Part shown: positions 46,373 through 57,122 of the stretch, one piece after another
Numbering within the stretch: the stretch's first letter is position 1
Layout: every line of letters begins with the position of its first letter
Source of the DNA: Carpediemonas membranifera
Taxonomy: Eukaryota; Fornicata
Direction of reading: 5' to 3'
DNA length: 64,000 bases
Assembly (NCBI GenBank): GCA_019828565.1
Contig: JAHDYR010000038.1
Location: forward strand, 1-64,000
The notes under the pieces: generated by a model
Database searches by the model: none
What the model was told of the DNA's origin: nothing
Seen by the model: only the letters and a program-made list of their open reading frames with translations
Program-made: the position numbers and the translations under genes

Positions 46373-48358
46373 ATGGCCGATGAAAGCGAGCAACGCTTAA
46401 AGATCAGGCGTCTTCTCAACGATGCGTCCGATAGCAAGGAGATTAGCCTTCTCATTCAGAAGATCGTGGGTGAGGAGATGGATAGCAGCAAGCCCGTGGA
46501 CCGAGACAGGATAGGGAGCTTAATTCTTCAGAATAGCACGTTTAGACAATACATTGAGAATATGGGGCTTGTGGAGGAGGCGCATGCGGCCCAAGACATC
46601 CCCCCGCCCTCAGTGATAGCCCCCCCTCTCCCCCCTGGTGTCCCAGGACTCCGCGTGAGAATCACACGCATGATTGTTAAGACAGCTGGGTCCCTGGATA
46701 AGGGCACAGCTCTGGAACTGCACCTCCAATTTGGCAGCGATCGGGCTGAAGTGGCGCCCCTTTCCCTGTCGCGCGACATCGCCTTGCGCAATACTTTCTT
46801 CTTCCCACTTGGGGCCGCTGGGGAGGAGCTTGCCGCCACGCCGTTCTTTGACACCCCCTTCACGCTCCACGTCGTCCTTGTGGCGTCCCACCCCAACGGA
46901 AACCGGGCAACCCTCGGCGTCCGAGCCGTCAAGTGGCGGCAGGTGCTGCACACGCCGAGTTGTGAGATCGCGTTGGATCTGTGCAGCACTTATTCCCCGA
47001 CTACAGTTGTGGCGACAGTTTTCATGGAGCTGAGTGGCGTTCACACTCCGGAACTCTCCCGATCGCACTTCGACGTCCTCAACCAGAACAGCAACGCCTT
47101 GGTTGAGACCTCGTACAAGAACTTTATCGAGGCCACTGAGCGATGGTGGGCGGCCTTCCGTGCGGCGTGGACTGCCCGCCACACCGCCAGCACCGCCCTC
47201 GACCTTCGCCGAGTGCCGTTGTCAGAGCCAGGCGAGTTCGGCCACACCGTCCCAGTCCTGGCGATTGTTCAGCCCATCCCGCACCACTTGCAGTATCCCG
47301 CCGTGACGGACCCCGAGGCCGCTCACCGCTTCGTCTCGCTGCTGCCCTACACGACGACATCCATCCCGGGCGGTGGGAGGCACCGTGTGTGGCACAACTT
47401 GCACACAATTGTGGCCCGCGGGGCTGGGGACGTGGAGGACCACGCGGCCCTGCTCTGCTCGCTACTACTGGGACAAGGTCTCGACGCGTTCATTGCCATC
47501 GGATCATCGTACCCCGAGAAGGCGGACACGTCCGCGTGGGTGGTCACTTTCACACGAGACGACCCAGGGGCCCCCACTTTCTGGCACCCGTGCTTCTGCC
47601 AGCGCCTAAGCTGGGCTGAGATCGCGGCCAACCCGTCCGTCTTGCCCTTGAGTACCATCGACTGCATGTTCAACCACGAGAGCGTGTTCGTCAACTTCTC
47701 GCTGCAGGCCATGATTCATCCCGGTATCGACTTCAACATCCGAGACCCGGGCCAGACCCAGTGGCGTGAAATATCCCTTGACACTCTGGCCCCATTCGCG
47801 CCAGGGCCGCTGGCCCTCTTCAGGGACCGGCCGCCCCGCATACTCCCAATGCAGCTGCACCATGCAGTCCCGCTCGTACCGGGGCCCCTCTCTGTCCGAC
47901 CTTGGGCGGGATTCAAGGGCGTCCATGAGACCATGCGCGACCTCGAGGTTCAGCTGATGGATCGCATCCGAGAGCGACGGCTAGGTGCTGGGCAGGAGTT
48001 GACGGTTGAATCTGCTGCCCTCAAGGCGGTGCTGGGGGCGATGCCCGGCCGTATGGAGGCAGAGAAGGTGCATAATATGACCTGCCAGCTTCCAGAGATC
48101 ACGGATCTGACGCAGGATCAGCTTCGCCGCGTGTCGAGACCAGGGCAGCGGCTGATCGCGGTGCCCCTCGTATGCTCCCATATCGCTGGCGGTCGGGTGT
48201 TCAGTCAGTTCCTCCAGTCCGCCCAGGGCATGGATGTGGTCGACTGCAAGGCCCACGATCCCCAGTTTGCTGTGGCGGCTGGCGTGTTTCCGTATGCTGA
48301 GAGGGCTGTGGCGACGTGGGTTGTCATCGGTGTGGTCTTCACGCCATTCACTTCATAG
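46373..48358 (+). CDS. CEP76: Centrosomal protein CEP76
   Basis: 661 residues from the ATG at 46373 (MADESEQRLKIRRLLND), close to the 659 of animal CEP76. The N-terminal LisH-like helices are followed by a C2-type beta domain (about 105-240, LRVRITRMIVKTAGS, TPFTLHVVLVASH), then a transglutaminase-like domain with GDVEDHAALLCSLLLGQGLDAF (about 366-387) and a C-terminal segment, QRLIAVPLVCSHI. CEP76 limits centriole re-duplication and belongs to a group of ciliary C2-transglutaminase proteins with degenerate active sites. In this window it points to a basal body-bearing cell. The frame is open 24 codons upstream, but the homology starts at this ATG. Confidence 0.92.
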   Translation: MADESEQRLKIRRLLNDASDSKEISLLIQKIVGEEMDSSKPVDRDRIGSLILQNSTFRQYIENMGLVEEAHAAQDIPPPSVIAPPLPPGVPGLRVRITRMIVKTAGSLDKGTALELHLQFGSDRAEVAPLSLSRDIALRNTFFFPLGAAGEELAATPFFDTPFTLHVVLVASHPNGNRATLGVRAVKWRQVLHTPSCEIALDLCSTYSPTTVVATVFMELSGVHTPELSRSHFDVLNQNSNALVETSYKNFIEATERWWAAFRAAWTARHTASTALDLRRVPLSEPGEFGHTVPVLAIVQPIPHHLQYPAVTDPEAAHRFVSLLPYTTTSIPGGGRHRVWHNLHTIVARGAGDVEDHAALLCSLLLGQGLDAFIAIGSSYPEKADTSAWVVTFTRDDPGAPTFWHPCFCQRLSWAEIAANPSVLPLSTIDCMFNHESVFVNFSLQAMIHPGIDFNIRDPGQTQWREISLDTLAPFAPGPLALFRDRPPRILPMQLHHAVPLVPGPLSVRPWAGFKGVHETMRDLEVQLMDRIRERRLGAGQELTVESAALKAVLGAMPGRMEAEKVHNMTCQLPEITDLTQDQLRRVSRPGQRLIAVPLVCSHIAGGRVFSQFLQSAQGMDVVDCKAHDPQFAVAAGVFPYAERAVATWVVIGVVFTPFTS

Positions 48359-48432
48359 AACATTGTGTCACATATGCGCATAAAATATCCGTGCTCCGCT
48401 CTCTGCTTCCTTCCACATTGCTGTCGTTCCCA

Positions 48433-48682
48433 GGGTCACGGGAGTGATCCAAGTCGCCCCCTACTTCACGATCAAGGTGGACGACAAGATGGTACCAGCT
48501 GTCTACGACTTCGGTATTGACGACAAAGGGGCCCTGTAGTGCAGCAGGTGTGCGAGACAGGCCTGGAGAGTCGACCTATCGCGGGTCTGTTCTCGAAGCA
48601 CTTTTACGTCGCCGTGCCGGACAAGCGTCTGCCATTCGGGCTGAAGCAGCTCAGTCAGAAGACGCTAGACTCTGTTTTGTAA
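48433..48682 (+). pseudogene. Coding-like relic, two frames
   Basis: From 48433 one frame reads VIQVAPYFTIKVDDKMVPAV and stops at 48537. The other frame, from about 48535, reads VVQQVCETGLESRPIAGLF and stops near 48682. Together they look like one decayed gene piece with a one-base shift. I do not recognise the family. It lies 75 bases after CEP76 on the same strand. Confidence 0.35.
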
Positions 48683-49446
48683 CGCGATTCAGAAGGGGAG
48701 CTTCCCATCCCCCCGACGGACCATTTATTGGACCCAAGTGTCAGATCCCACCCCCGCCCAACACACGATTGTTATGTCTTTGTCTAGCACGCGTTCCCAT
48801 GTCTGTCCCCCTCGCCGTTCGATAAATATGATGCTGGGTCGGGTCCATTTTCGAAGATGGGCGCCCCTTGAGAACACGAGTTGGGATGCTCCGGACTAAT
48901 GTCTGGCCGAATCGTTAGGGCTCATAGTGAGCTATATGCACAGGCGCGGAGTACCCCTAAATGCATCAACTGATTGAGTTCTGAAAATGTCAGTTTTGAC
49001 TTTTGCCATACGTCTGAAGAGCTACAGCCGGCACATCTCCTTGATCGTTAGTGCCTGGGTATCCATGGCACTCCTTTCGAAAGCATGCTGCGTTTTCCGG
49101 TACTCTAACCGGGACTTAAAGTCCCAGAATCAAGTCCCGGAATCCTTGATTGATTTTGATCGATGTCGTCGGATCATCCCCAAAGTGGGTGACAGTCTTC
49201 TACTAGCCTAGTTCTACCTCTGGAAACATTATTAGCGCATGTCGATGTCACAAAAAATATTTATGATCGTTTTCCGTATCGTCAGTGCAGGATAAGGTCG
49301 CATGACTTGGCCAAAGTCGCTCTTCAGAACTCGATCGTCTGACACATACAAACGCTAAAAGTGGTTGGCAAAGATGCATTAGACCTTGTATATGACGTGT
49401 ATAGACAAAATTTCGGGTGTTGCACTGTCACCTCTGAGGGGTATCC
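48683..49446. other. Non-coding sequence upstream of LINE
   Basis: No gene seen. It includes CCGGGACTT...AAGTCCCGG, a 9-bp inverted repeat near 49109-49142. Confidence 0.5.
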
Positions 49447-49459
49447 TCTCAAAAAGTGT
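49447..49459. repeat. LINE target-site duplication, left
   Basis: TCTCAAAAAGTGT, identical to 54791-54803 and directly before the LINE. Confidence 0.85.
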
Positions 49460-49526
49460 AGGACACGGAGCCGGCGGTAGAGCTGGTGTCAGAGCTGACG
49501 ACAGAACCGGCGACAGAGCTGGTAAC

Positions 49527-50111
49527 ATGAACAGGACCTCGGATCGTAACCACGGAGGAGACGACAGGGAGAGACAGGACAACACGGGAACGCAGATGAG
49601 AGGCTCGTTCAGCGGGAACACCTGGGCCGGTAGAGGCTCAGAGGGAGGCATGGACAACAGCAAGGATCACTCTTCCTCCACGACGCTCAAGCGCAAGGAG
49701 GGCAGCACGAGTAGGATCATGGACTCGGACAGCGGAAAGAGAAGCAGGCACGAAGAGGACATGGACTGGGAGTCTGGAAGCAGACAGGCAACCGGCATGG
49801 ACTCGGAGAAGCTGCGGCTCCGAAAGCAGTTGGCAGAGGCGCAACAAGAGATCTCAGCGCTCAAGGCTGCCCGACTCATGCAAGAGCAAGGCCACGGAAG
49901 GTTGGTGCTCTCCGGCGTCGCGACTAAGCCCAGCAAGGAGAAGCCCACGATCCCCCGGCACAAGCACAAGAAGGCTAAGAAGGCCAAGCAGATCTCACCC
50001 ATGGACCTGATGACCCAGTTCATCACGGTAATGCAGAGTCTACAAGGACAGCAAGTGAGTCAGGCCGAGGACAGCTGCAGCGGCAGTGGGGAGTCCACGG
50101 AGGAGGAGTAA
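49527..50111 (+). CDS. LINE ORF1 protein
   Basis: 194 residues from the ATG at 49527, the first one inside the element; the open frame extends upstream, but across the target duplication. It is hydrophilic, rich in Asp/Ser/Arg, with a short coiled coil (EKLRLRKQLAEAQQEISAL) and a lysine-rich segment, KHKKAKKAKQ. It shows no CCHC or RRM motif that I can see. ORF1 proteins bind the LINE RNA; here that is inferred from position. Confidence 0.75.
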   Translation: MNRTSDRNHGGDDRERQDNTGTQMRGSFSGNTWAGRGSEGGMDNSKDHSSSTTLKRKEGSTSRIMDSDSGKRSRHEEDMDWESGSRQATGMDSEKLRLRKQLAEAQQEISALKAARLMQEQGHGRLVLSGVATKPSKEKPTIPRHKHKKAKKAKQISPMDLMTQFITVMQSLQGQQVSQAEDSCSGSGESTEEE

Positions 50112-50442
50112 GGACATGGTAAAGCAGTATTCTTTCAAGGAACAAGCAACATTTTCTTTATAATTCACAAGCCCTGGCTCCCACCCAGGGCCCGGCATTA
50201 GCTGAAATGCACTGCCGGTAGGCTGTAGCGGCAGCCAAAGGGGGGTCACGTCATATCGTCCCCCTCCTAAGTACCCTGCCCGAAGAATGGAAGGTCACCA
50301 GGTGGTAACAAGGTTGGCCTGACAAGGGTCACCGAGACCGGCATCTAGGCCCCTTGTTAGGACAAGGATAGCAGGAGAGGAGCGGGAAGCTGGGGCTCCC
50401 AAATTCTGGGAATTCGCAGGATAAGGAAACAGGACAAAGGCA
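50112..50442. other. Inter-ORF region of the LINE
   Basis: 331 bp without a gene. It contains G/C-rich runs and several short inverted repeats, and may serve for ORF2 initiation. Confidence 0.5.
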
Positions 50443-53400
50443 ATGGTAACCTACAAGATACTTAGTCTGAACACAGAGGGACACATAGGAAGAGGAAAGG
50501 ACTTCACGGCGTCTATGGCAACGGCGATTCAGCTAAGGTTGAAGGACATAGAGGCAGTACTCATACAAGAGACATGGAGAACGGCGAATACGAGGGTTCA
50601 TTGCTTCATGGACCTTGACTACGCACTAGCAGGGAGGGAGACGGAAGAGGACCTGGTCTTAGCCAACGAAAAACGAAAGGCGGATGTCAAAAAGTCAGCA
50701 CCGCATCAACCGACAACTAGGCATAGCAGGCAATGACGAACCTGCGCCAAGATGGAAGGGAACAAGGGAAGGCATCGGCACGATAGTGAGCCCACACGCA
50801 ACTGCAAAGTGGGACATCGGCATAACGGACAGCCTATCGGGAAGAGTGCAAGCCAGCATAATGAGAACCGGCAGGGACATACTAGTCATCAACGTGTATG
50901 GCCCTCCATCCGGCCACAGCAAGCAGGAGAAGGATGGATTCAGGGACACTATACAGAAGATCATGGACATGAAAGGGAGCATGGAGGCCATAATTATGGG
51001 AGACTGGAACATCGACCCAGGCCAGATGGAAAGATCCACCCGGTGGAAGGATATGATGGAGAAGCACAGGCTCAAAGCCATCATACCCAAGTCTGGGACG
51101 CTCACATCAGGAACATCAACCCCGGACTTTGCAGTGACAACACCAGGAATCCAGGGGGCGGAGATTGAGGTGGTAGAGTCTCAGAAGGTCGGGGTATGGG
51201 GCTCAGCACACAATGGAATCACACTAGCATGGAAGGAACAACGGTACTATGGCAGAAGTGAGCGAGACGTGGCTCTGGCCATACCCGAGGTGCACACCTG
51301 GCCCATGAAAAAGAAGGAGGGGCCAGTCACAGTCTCAAAGCTGAACAGGATCAAGAGCTCGGACCAATGGGAAGAGACTATAAGAGCATGCATGGGCGAC
51401 CCAGTGAACAACAGGGGAGCAAAGGCAAGGGACAAAGTGTTCGGGAACGGAGTGTGGAGCGAACTCCAGCGAACCCCATGGACAGAAATAGGCAACAGGA
51501 CCAGGAAGGAAAGGATGAAAGAGGAGCTGGAGAAATACTGGGGAGAGCGCAGGGCCAAATGGGTGGCCGACATCAGCAGAAGTGCAAAAAGGGGGTATAG
51601 GGCCTCAAGGGCCTCAGTGGAAGCTGCCATCAGAAGGTGGTGGTGTGACAACCAATACAAGGGAATGCCGGAGAGCCTCCTCAAGGACGGAGTGGTAACC
51701 ACGGACAAGGCGGCCATCAGCGAGATCCTCTTGCAACAGTATGCTAGAGTCAGCAGAGGCAGGGAACCCACCTGGAAGACATGGAGGGGCAGGGACGGAA
51801 ATGAGTTCAAGGAAAGCGAGGTCAAAGCCGCAATCAAAAGGATCAGGAGGGACACCGCACCAGGGCCTGACCTCACATCTGGAGACATGCTGAGAGAGCT
51901 GGATGAGAAAGGCCTTAGGGAAGTGACGAGGCTCATCAACAGGGTCTACAGGGAGGGCGACGTACCCAAAGCATGGAAGTATGCCACAGTGTCGGCCATA
52001 CACAAGACAGGGAAGCCAAGGGTCAAGCCGGAATCATATAGACCAATATCCTTGACACCACTGCTGTACAGGGTCTATGGTAGATTGCTCAAGATACGTC
52101 TGGAAGCAGCAACGAAAAGGTTCATACCAAGAGAACAGGCTGGTTTCCAGTCAGACAGGGACGTCATCCAGCAGATACAGTACATTGTGCAGCGGCACCA
52201 GGAGGGGGTGAGACCACGTCAATCTTTCTGGACATCGAGAAGGCATATGACACGGTACCAAGGGACATTCTCATGGATAAGCTACAGGGTATGGGGGTGG
52301 AGGAGCACTTGATCAGGGCAATTCAAGGCACAATAAAGGAAACCTGGATATCAGTCAAGGGGGCAAAGGCATGGGAAAGAACCAACAGGGGAGTTAAGCA
52401 AGGGTGCGTCCTGGCACCGACACTGTTTGTGCTGTTCATGGCTAACTGGCCCCACCTGGCCAGAAAGAAAATCAAGGGAGAACGGTACGACATCAGAGAA
52501 CCGCCAAGGACCACGAGCCACCTCAGCGACCGACTACCGGCAGCACTTACCATGTTTGTGGATGACACTGCGGTCACAGGGAGCAAACCGGAGCATAGCC
52601 AGATGGTCGCCAACATAATGGTGGACATAATCAGAGAGCATGAAATGAGGGTGAACGCCCAGAAGAATGTAATGATTAGCGTGGACAGAACAGCCCTAGT
52701 CAGGATCGAGGGGGTAACACTACTGCCAGAGAAGGAGGCGAGATACCTGGGATTATGGATCGCAAGTGGGAAGGACCCTATGTCGGCCTGCATAAGGCGG
52801 AAACAGGAGCAGAGCGAAAGGTACAAGAGACTGGTGAGATGGGCAGGGTGGACCAGGGCAAACATGCCAGCACTAGCGAGCAGGCTACTACTGGAAATAT
52901 ATATATGGCCCAGGATCCTCTTCGGAGTCGAGGTGTGGGGGAACGCACCGGGAGGTAGAAGGATCTGGAATGACTGGCAGGGAATCATGGCAGGAACAGG
53001 ACCGGGAGGGGGCGCAGCCATGAGGCTGATGAATGGATGGGTGGACCTCCAGGCACACATGGAATGGCTGGCAGTCAAAAGGATAGTCAACTACAGGGAC
53101 CAGGATATACCAGTCAGAAACAGAGAATGGGGGCGGGGCACGGTTATGTGGGAAGCTAGGGAGAGAGTGCAGCATCTACTGGAGGGCACCAGAGAAGGAG
53201 CCCCTAAACCAGCGCTACTGGATTATGGCATGGAAACGATCAGGAGGGGGTGGATGAAGCGGTGCAAAAGCCGTACGGCACTAGGACTAATGGAAATCAT
53301 GGGGACAAGGAAATTAAGCAAGTGTCTGCAAGGTAAGCCTACGGTAGACCGAAAGGCTGGGAAGGGGCAAAAGCAGGGCGGAATGGAAGAGAATTGTATC

Positions 53401-53889
53401 CATTGCAGCCAATGTCAGCCCATCCCCATCGTCGGCAGAGAGAGGGGAGGGCCCTATGAGAGCCATCACAGAGCTGGCCCAAGGCGCTGACCTGAAGAGA
53501 GAAATTAGCAGACTATGCCCCCTATGCTCGGAGGAGTCGGAGGTGAGCCTGTTCTACAGGATCATTAGGGAAAAGCCAGGACCAGCAAGGGAAGCAGGAA
53601 ATGATCAGGGGAGTGGGCAGAGGGCCAGAGGCTAGGATCGGCAGCGCACATAATCTGTGAATGCCCGGCAGTAGACAGGGGAGAAGCTTGGACAAAGCTG
53701 TGGACAGCAGCGAAGCACAAAACTAAGGACTTGGAAGTAAGGCAGGGCCCCCAGGGCGAATGGTACCAGGAAAGACCCATCCTAGAATTACAGCAACTAA
53801 TAATATGGGGCTCGGAGGACATTTGGGAAGGCCTCACGGCAGGACTACGGGAACTGGCAAAGGTTTACAACAGCTTCAAGGTGGAATAG
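50443..53889 (+). pseudogene. LINE ORF2: APE endonuclease and reverse transcriptase, frameshifted
   Basis: Starts ATG 50443 with LSLNTEGH and VLIQETW of the APE endonuclease. VINVYGPP and IIMGDWNID follow in the next frame, after a shift at the A5 run 50689-50693. The usual SDHNG box reads SAHNG. RT begins near 51800 (TAPGPD, PESYRPISL); after a shift at the G5 run 52204-52208 come FLDIEKAYDTV, GVKQGCVLAP and the catalytic MFVDDT (about 52554). The C-terminus, in other frames, has CPLC and AAHIICECPA, a zinc-knuckle-like pair, and ends at 53889. At least four frameshifts make this copy defective if they are real. Confidence 0.88.
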
Positions 53890-54790
53890 AAGCATGTCAT
53901 GAACCCCTGACTCCAGGACCGGGAAGGGATGGACAAGGAATCAGCCATGGACCACCCTCGCTGGGTGCTAAGCTCCTGGGATCAGTGAGGAAAGGCCCCA
54001 CGTATCCCGGTAGCCAGGAACCAAAGCAAGGGAAGGAACGACTGCAAGGAAAGAACAGGAAGGACAGACCAGAAATAAGAAAGAAAGGACATGCGACAAG
54101 GACAGAGCAAGGATAAGGTCAAGGAAATCCATATCCATATGGTTGCACCACTCGTTGGGACCCCAAGGAAACTGCAGGGACTGGCCACGGGGGTCGGAGG
54201 GGCACAGGTGCCCCTGCCGCCCTTGTTAACGACATGGGAAACCAAGGACATGTAGTGCAAGCGAAATGTTGTAAGGGGTAACAGGACAACCAGGCCTAGT
54301 GCCTGGGGCTGCCGCTGACCCACGCCACCTAACCGGGGTAGACAGCATGGACTTAGTCACTTTCCCCGCCTTCGGGTAGGCTTCTTAACAGAGTCGAGGG
54401 GGCATGGAATTGGGGAACCGGACAGACGAGAGGGTGCCGTGGCTGAACGGCTCTACAAGGACTGCAGGGAAGCAAGGAGTGTCATAGTCAAGGTTCTGCA
54501 GGACGATCCTGCCTGTCAATGCCCCGAGGACAGACCCCCAGGCTCCCCGGATAGTTGCCGGACTTTCAGGGAGACAGGAAAGCATATTTGCACGGAGATG
54601 GCCGCAGGGCCTCTGGGGCGATTGGAATCGGCTTTCCGCGGAGACAGTAGCACCGAAAGCCCAAGGCAAACGCTGCTGACCAGTTTGCCACGGGAAATAG
54701 GCAGTACCCCGGGGCACTCAGCTCCAAGACAACGGGAAACAAGCTCAGTCCGGGGTCAGAATCCAAGCACCATAAATTTCTTTCTTTCTT
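53890..54790 (+). other. LINE 3' untranslated region and tail
   Basis: About 900 bp without a gene, ending in TTTCTTTCTTTCTT, a tetranucleotide tail instead of poly-A. The RT may recognise this 3' region for target-primed synthesis (inference). Confidence 0.65.
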
Positions 54791-54803
54791 TCTCAAAAAG
54801 TGT
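54791..54803. repeat. LINE target-site duplication, right
   Basis: TCTCAAAAAGTGT; matches 49447-49459. Confidence 0.85.
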
Positions 54804-54940
54804 TGAAACTCCTACTGTAACATCCCCTTGCTGTCCTAGCAACGGAATAGTACTTTATTTACTTCAACTTTATCCCATTCGATAAAGAAAAGTCAAATTG
54901 TGTGAGCAATCTTCAACCTTAAAGTGCACATACAGGCATC

Positions 54941-56083
54941 ATGGAAAAGACCCAAAAACGAGAAATCCTGATTGCAATTGCAAAAGAAGTATTCTACTTT
55001 CAACGCGATTGTGCTCAAGCCATGCCTGTTGCGGTTTCAGAGGTGTGCTGGGCTATTCTGCCAGATGATATCCGAGCTCTCTACAAGAAGAAGCAAGCGA
55101 TGGCTTGTTCTCTTCGTCATGCCCTTATCCACGCTCTGGATGGACTCGCCCCCTCGTCTTACCAGATCAACACCGAGGGTAAGGTCAAGGGTGTGTTCCT
55201 CAAGGACTTCGGCGAGATCAACCTATCAAGGCTGCAGGACAACCTGCAGGCAGCATCAGGTACCACTAGCACTGTGGTATGGCAGCCTCCGGTTTCGCGC
55301 TACATCAGCATCCCCTTCCAGACCTATTCGAAGAAGAAGGACAAGAGGGCTCGGAAACAGTCTCAACCCGCCCCTCAGTCGGTCGTAACTGTTCGTGACA
55401 ATCTGGCCAGTGAACACAGACAGCGGGAAGCAGCGCACATCGACCAAGTCGCTTCCCAATTTTCCACATGTGTGGCGCAGGCAACGGCACTTATCCAGAC
55501 AGGAATGAACCGGCGCCACGCACTCGACAACTTCACTTATCAGCAGCTACGAAACTCATTGCGCATGTGTTGTGGGGTCTGTCACGATCCGATGAATCTG
55601 CTGCTGAAGATTGAGGACGACAACTCCCTGCAGTGCCAACAATGCGAGAGGTACTTCCATTATAGCTGTGTCAGTGGCTACTTGGAGGAGCGAATGGCAT
55701 ACCCGGCATCTAACAGGGCCGATAAGCAGAAGATATCCATCTGCGATGACTGTAAGGCAATCAATGGTAACGACGAGTGCTTTCATCGTACACCTCCAAC
55801 CGAGACCACCCAAGCAGCGGACTGTGGTAGAAGTATTAAGGATGGACCCAGCATGCTCTGCTACTTTTGTTCCAACTGGTTCTGTCCGGATCATATCGCG
55901 GACACCGTTTTTGACACTGGAACTGACATGTTGAAGCGTCCTTCTCGTCGTGTTCCGGTGTGCGTGAATTGCTTTCCTCGCATTCAGAGAGGCCAGCGAC
56001 AGTTCAACGGTGAGTATACCAACGCTGCCCGCGCTATCATACTGTTAGAATGGCCAGTTAATCCGGGGATATACGGAGGATAA
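54941..56083 (+). CDS. PHD/RING-like zinc-finger protein, unknown
   Basis: 380 residues from the ATG at 54941. The N-terminal 110 residues are helical (MEKTQKREILIAIAKEV...). A lysine-rich segment, SKKKDKRARKQ, is followed by a first Cys/His cluster (CGVCHDPMN, LQCQQCERYFHYSCVSG, CDDC; about 210-267) that reads as a PHD- or RING-type cross-brace site. A second cluster follows (CYFCSNWFCPDHI, VCVNC; about 304-350). It may read histone tails or act as a ubiquitin ligase; the sequence alone cannot say. It is uninterrupted, unlike genes A-D after it. No close family is recognised. Confidence 0.7.
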   Translation: MEKTQKREILIAIAKEVFYFQRDCAQAMPVAVSEVCWAILPDDIRALYKKKQAMACSLRHALIHALDGLAPSSYQINTEGKVKGVFLKDFGEINLSRLQDNLQAASGTTSTVVWQPPVSRYISIPFQTYSKKKDKRARKQSQPAPQSVVTVRDNLASEHRQREAAHIDQVASQFSTCVAQATALIQTGMNRRHALDNFTYQQLRNSLRMCCGVCHDPMNLLLKIEDDNSLQCQQCERYFHYSCVSGYLEERMAYPASNRADKQKISICDDCKAINGNDECFHRTPPTETTQAADCGRSIKDGPSMLCYFCSNWFCPDHIADTVFDTGTDMLKRPSRRVPVCVNCFPRIQRGQRQFNGEYTNAARAIILLEWPVNPGIYGG

Positions 56084-57122
56084 ACGCAAATTCCTTATTC
56101 GTGCTTCAGGGCGTTCGAAGTCCTAAGAAGCAGCTGAAATGATAGATGCGAGTGCATTAATGACATATCCATGCTTGATGTAACATGTGCGAGATTGGTG
56201 GTCGAGCAAATTGCCTCTCGCATTTTAAGGTCGAAGGCAAAAGTGGTCGTACGACCAAGTGGCCTTGTCAGCAAAGTCTGTGTGTTCTAAAGAGTATCCT
56301 CTGTTGTTTTTATGCGTCAACTCCTTCTCAGTCGCCGGGAACTAATGACTGAATCAACCAATCAAAAGAATGAAGCTGTCCCCCAGAAAGCAGGCCATAC
56401 TACGGTGGTATATAGTCAGTATACATCATCGGAGTATGTTCGGTTTTCTGGGGGACAGATTCAATCTTCTGTATCTCAAAATTTGCATTTTTTTATCGGC
56501 GATAAGATGGAATCAGAAGACTTGGCTCAGAGCTCAAGTGCACTTAGCTCCATAGAGCTGAGATCGGCAATTGGCATGATCCACCGCCGCAGAAGGTGCC
56601 CAAAGAGGCGCTGACGTTGAGCGGTCGATCATGGCCGTTTAACACATCAACGGGGGCCTCATCCCATGCAGTATCCATAACTTTTTACCATTTTCTTCTA
56701 GCTGCACTGGTTGGCAAATGAGCATTTTGTGTCGCCTTCATCATGGCAATATTCGAGATCAAATCCAGATTTGCTTTTTTTGTGCACAAGGAGCACAACA
56801 GCAAATTCGCAAGTAATGCAGATGAAAATCAGATGAATCTTAATCAGGCACTCTCATATACACACTGCTTTAGTTTCGGAGCCAACGTCCATAAACTGAA
56901 GGAGTTCTGAACATTGTTTCACCAATTGTGTGAAACTGGTGAAATTAATGAAATAGTGTTGAAACGGCCAGAGAAGAAGAAGGAACCCCGGCAGCGCAGT
57001 TGTAGCTGCTCTTATAGAGCTATAGCAACAGCCAAATTGTCTGATTTATCTCACAGACCGTTGCGCATGTACCTGCCTAGTTTTTGTACAAAAATCTTGT
57101 TTTTTTAAACTCTACAGAAATC
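56084..57122. other. Intergenic with inverted repeats
   Basis: About 1 kb without a gene. Holds the inverted repeat 56377-56458, a GTTTCAC/GTGAAAC pair near 56915-56937 and the perfect palindrome TTTTTGTACAAAAA at 57081-57094, just before gene A. Confidence 0.55.
56377..56458. repeat. Inverted repeat, 14-bp perfect arms
   Basis: CTGTCCCCCAGAAA (56377-56390) and its exact reverse complement (56445-56458), with a 54-base loop. The similarity extends outward for about 9 more bases with three mismatches. Confidence 0.85.

Larger units (their letters stand above)
49460..54790 (+). mobile_element. APE-type LINE, about 5.3 kb
   Basis: Bounded by a 13-bp target duplication and ending in a (TTTC)n tail. 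It has ORF1 followed by ORF2 with endonuclease, reverse transcriptase and a C-terminal zinc motif. The 5' leader is only 67 bases, so the element may be full length with a short promoter, or slightly 5'-truncated. Confidence 0.92.

Noticed and set aside
46045-46383. 112-codon frame before CEP76
   Set aside because: Made of GACGAC/CAGACGA simple sequence and overlaps the CEP76 start.
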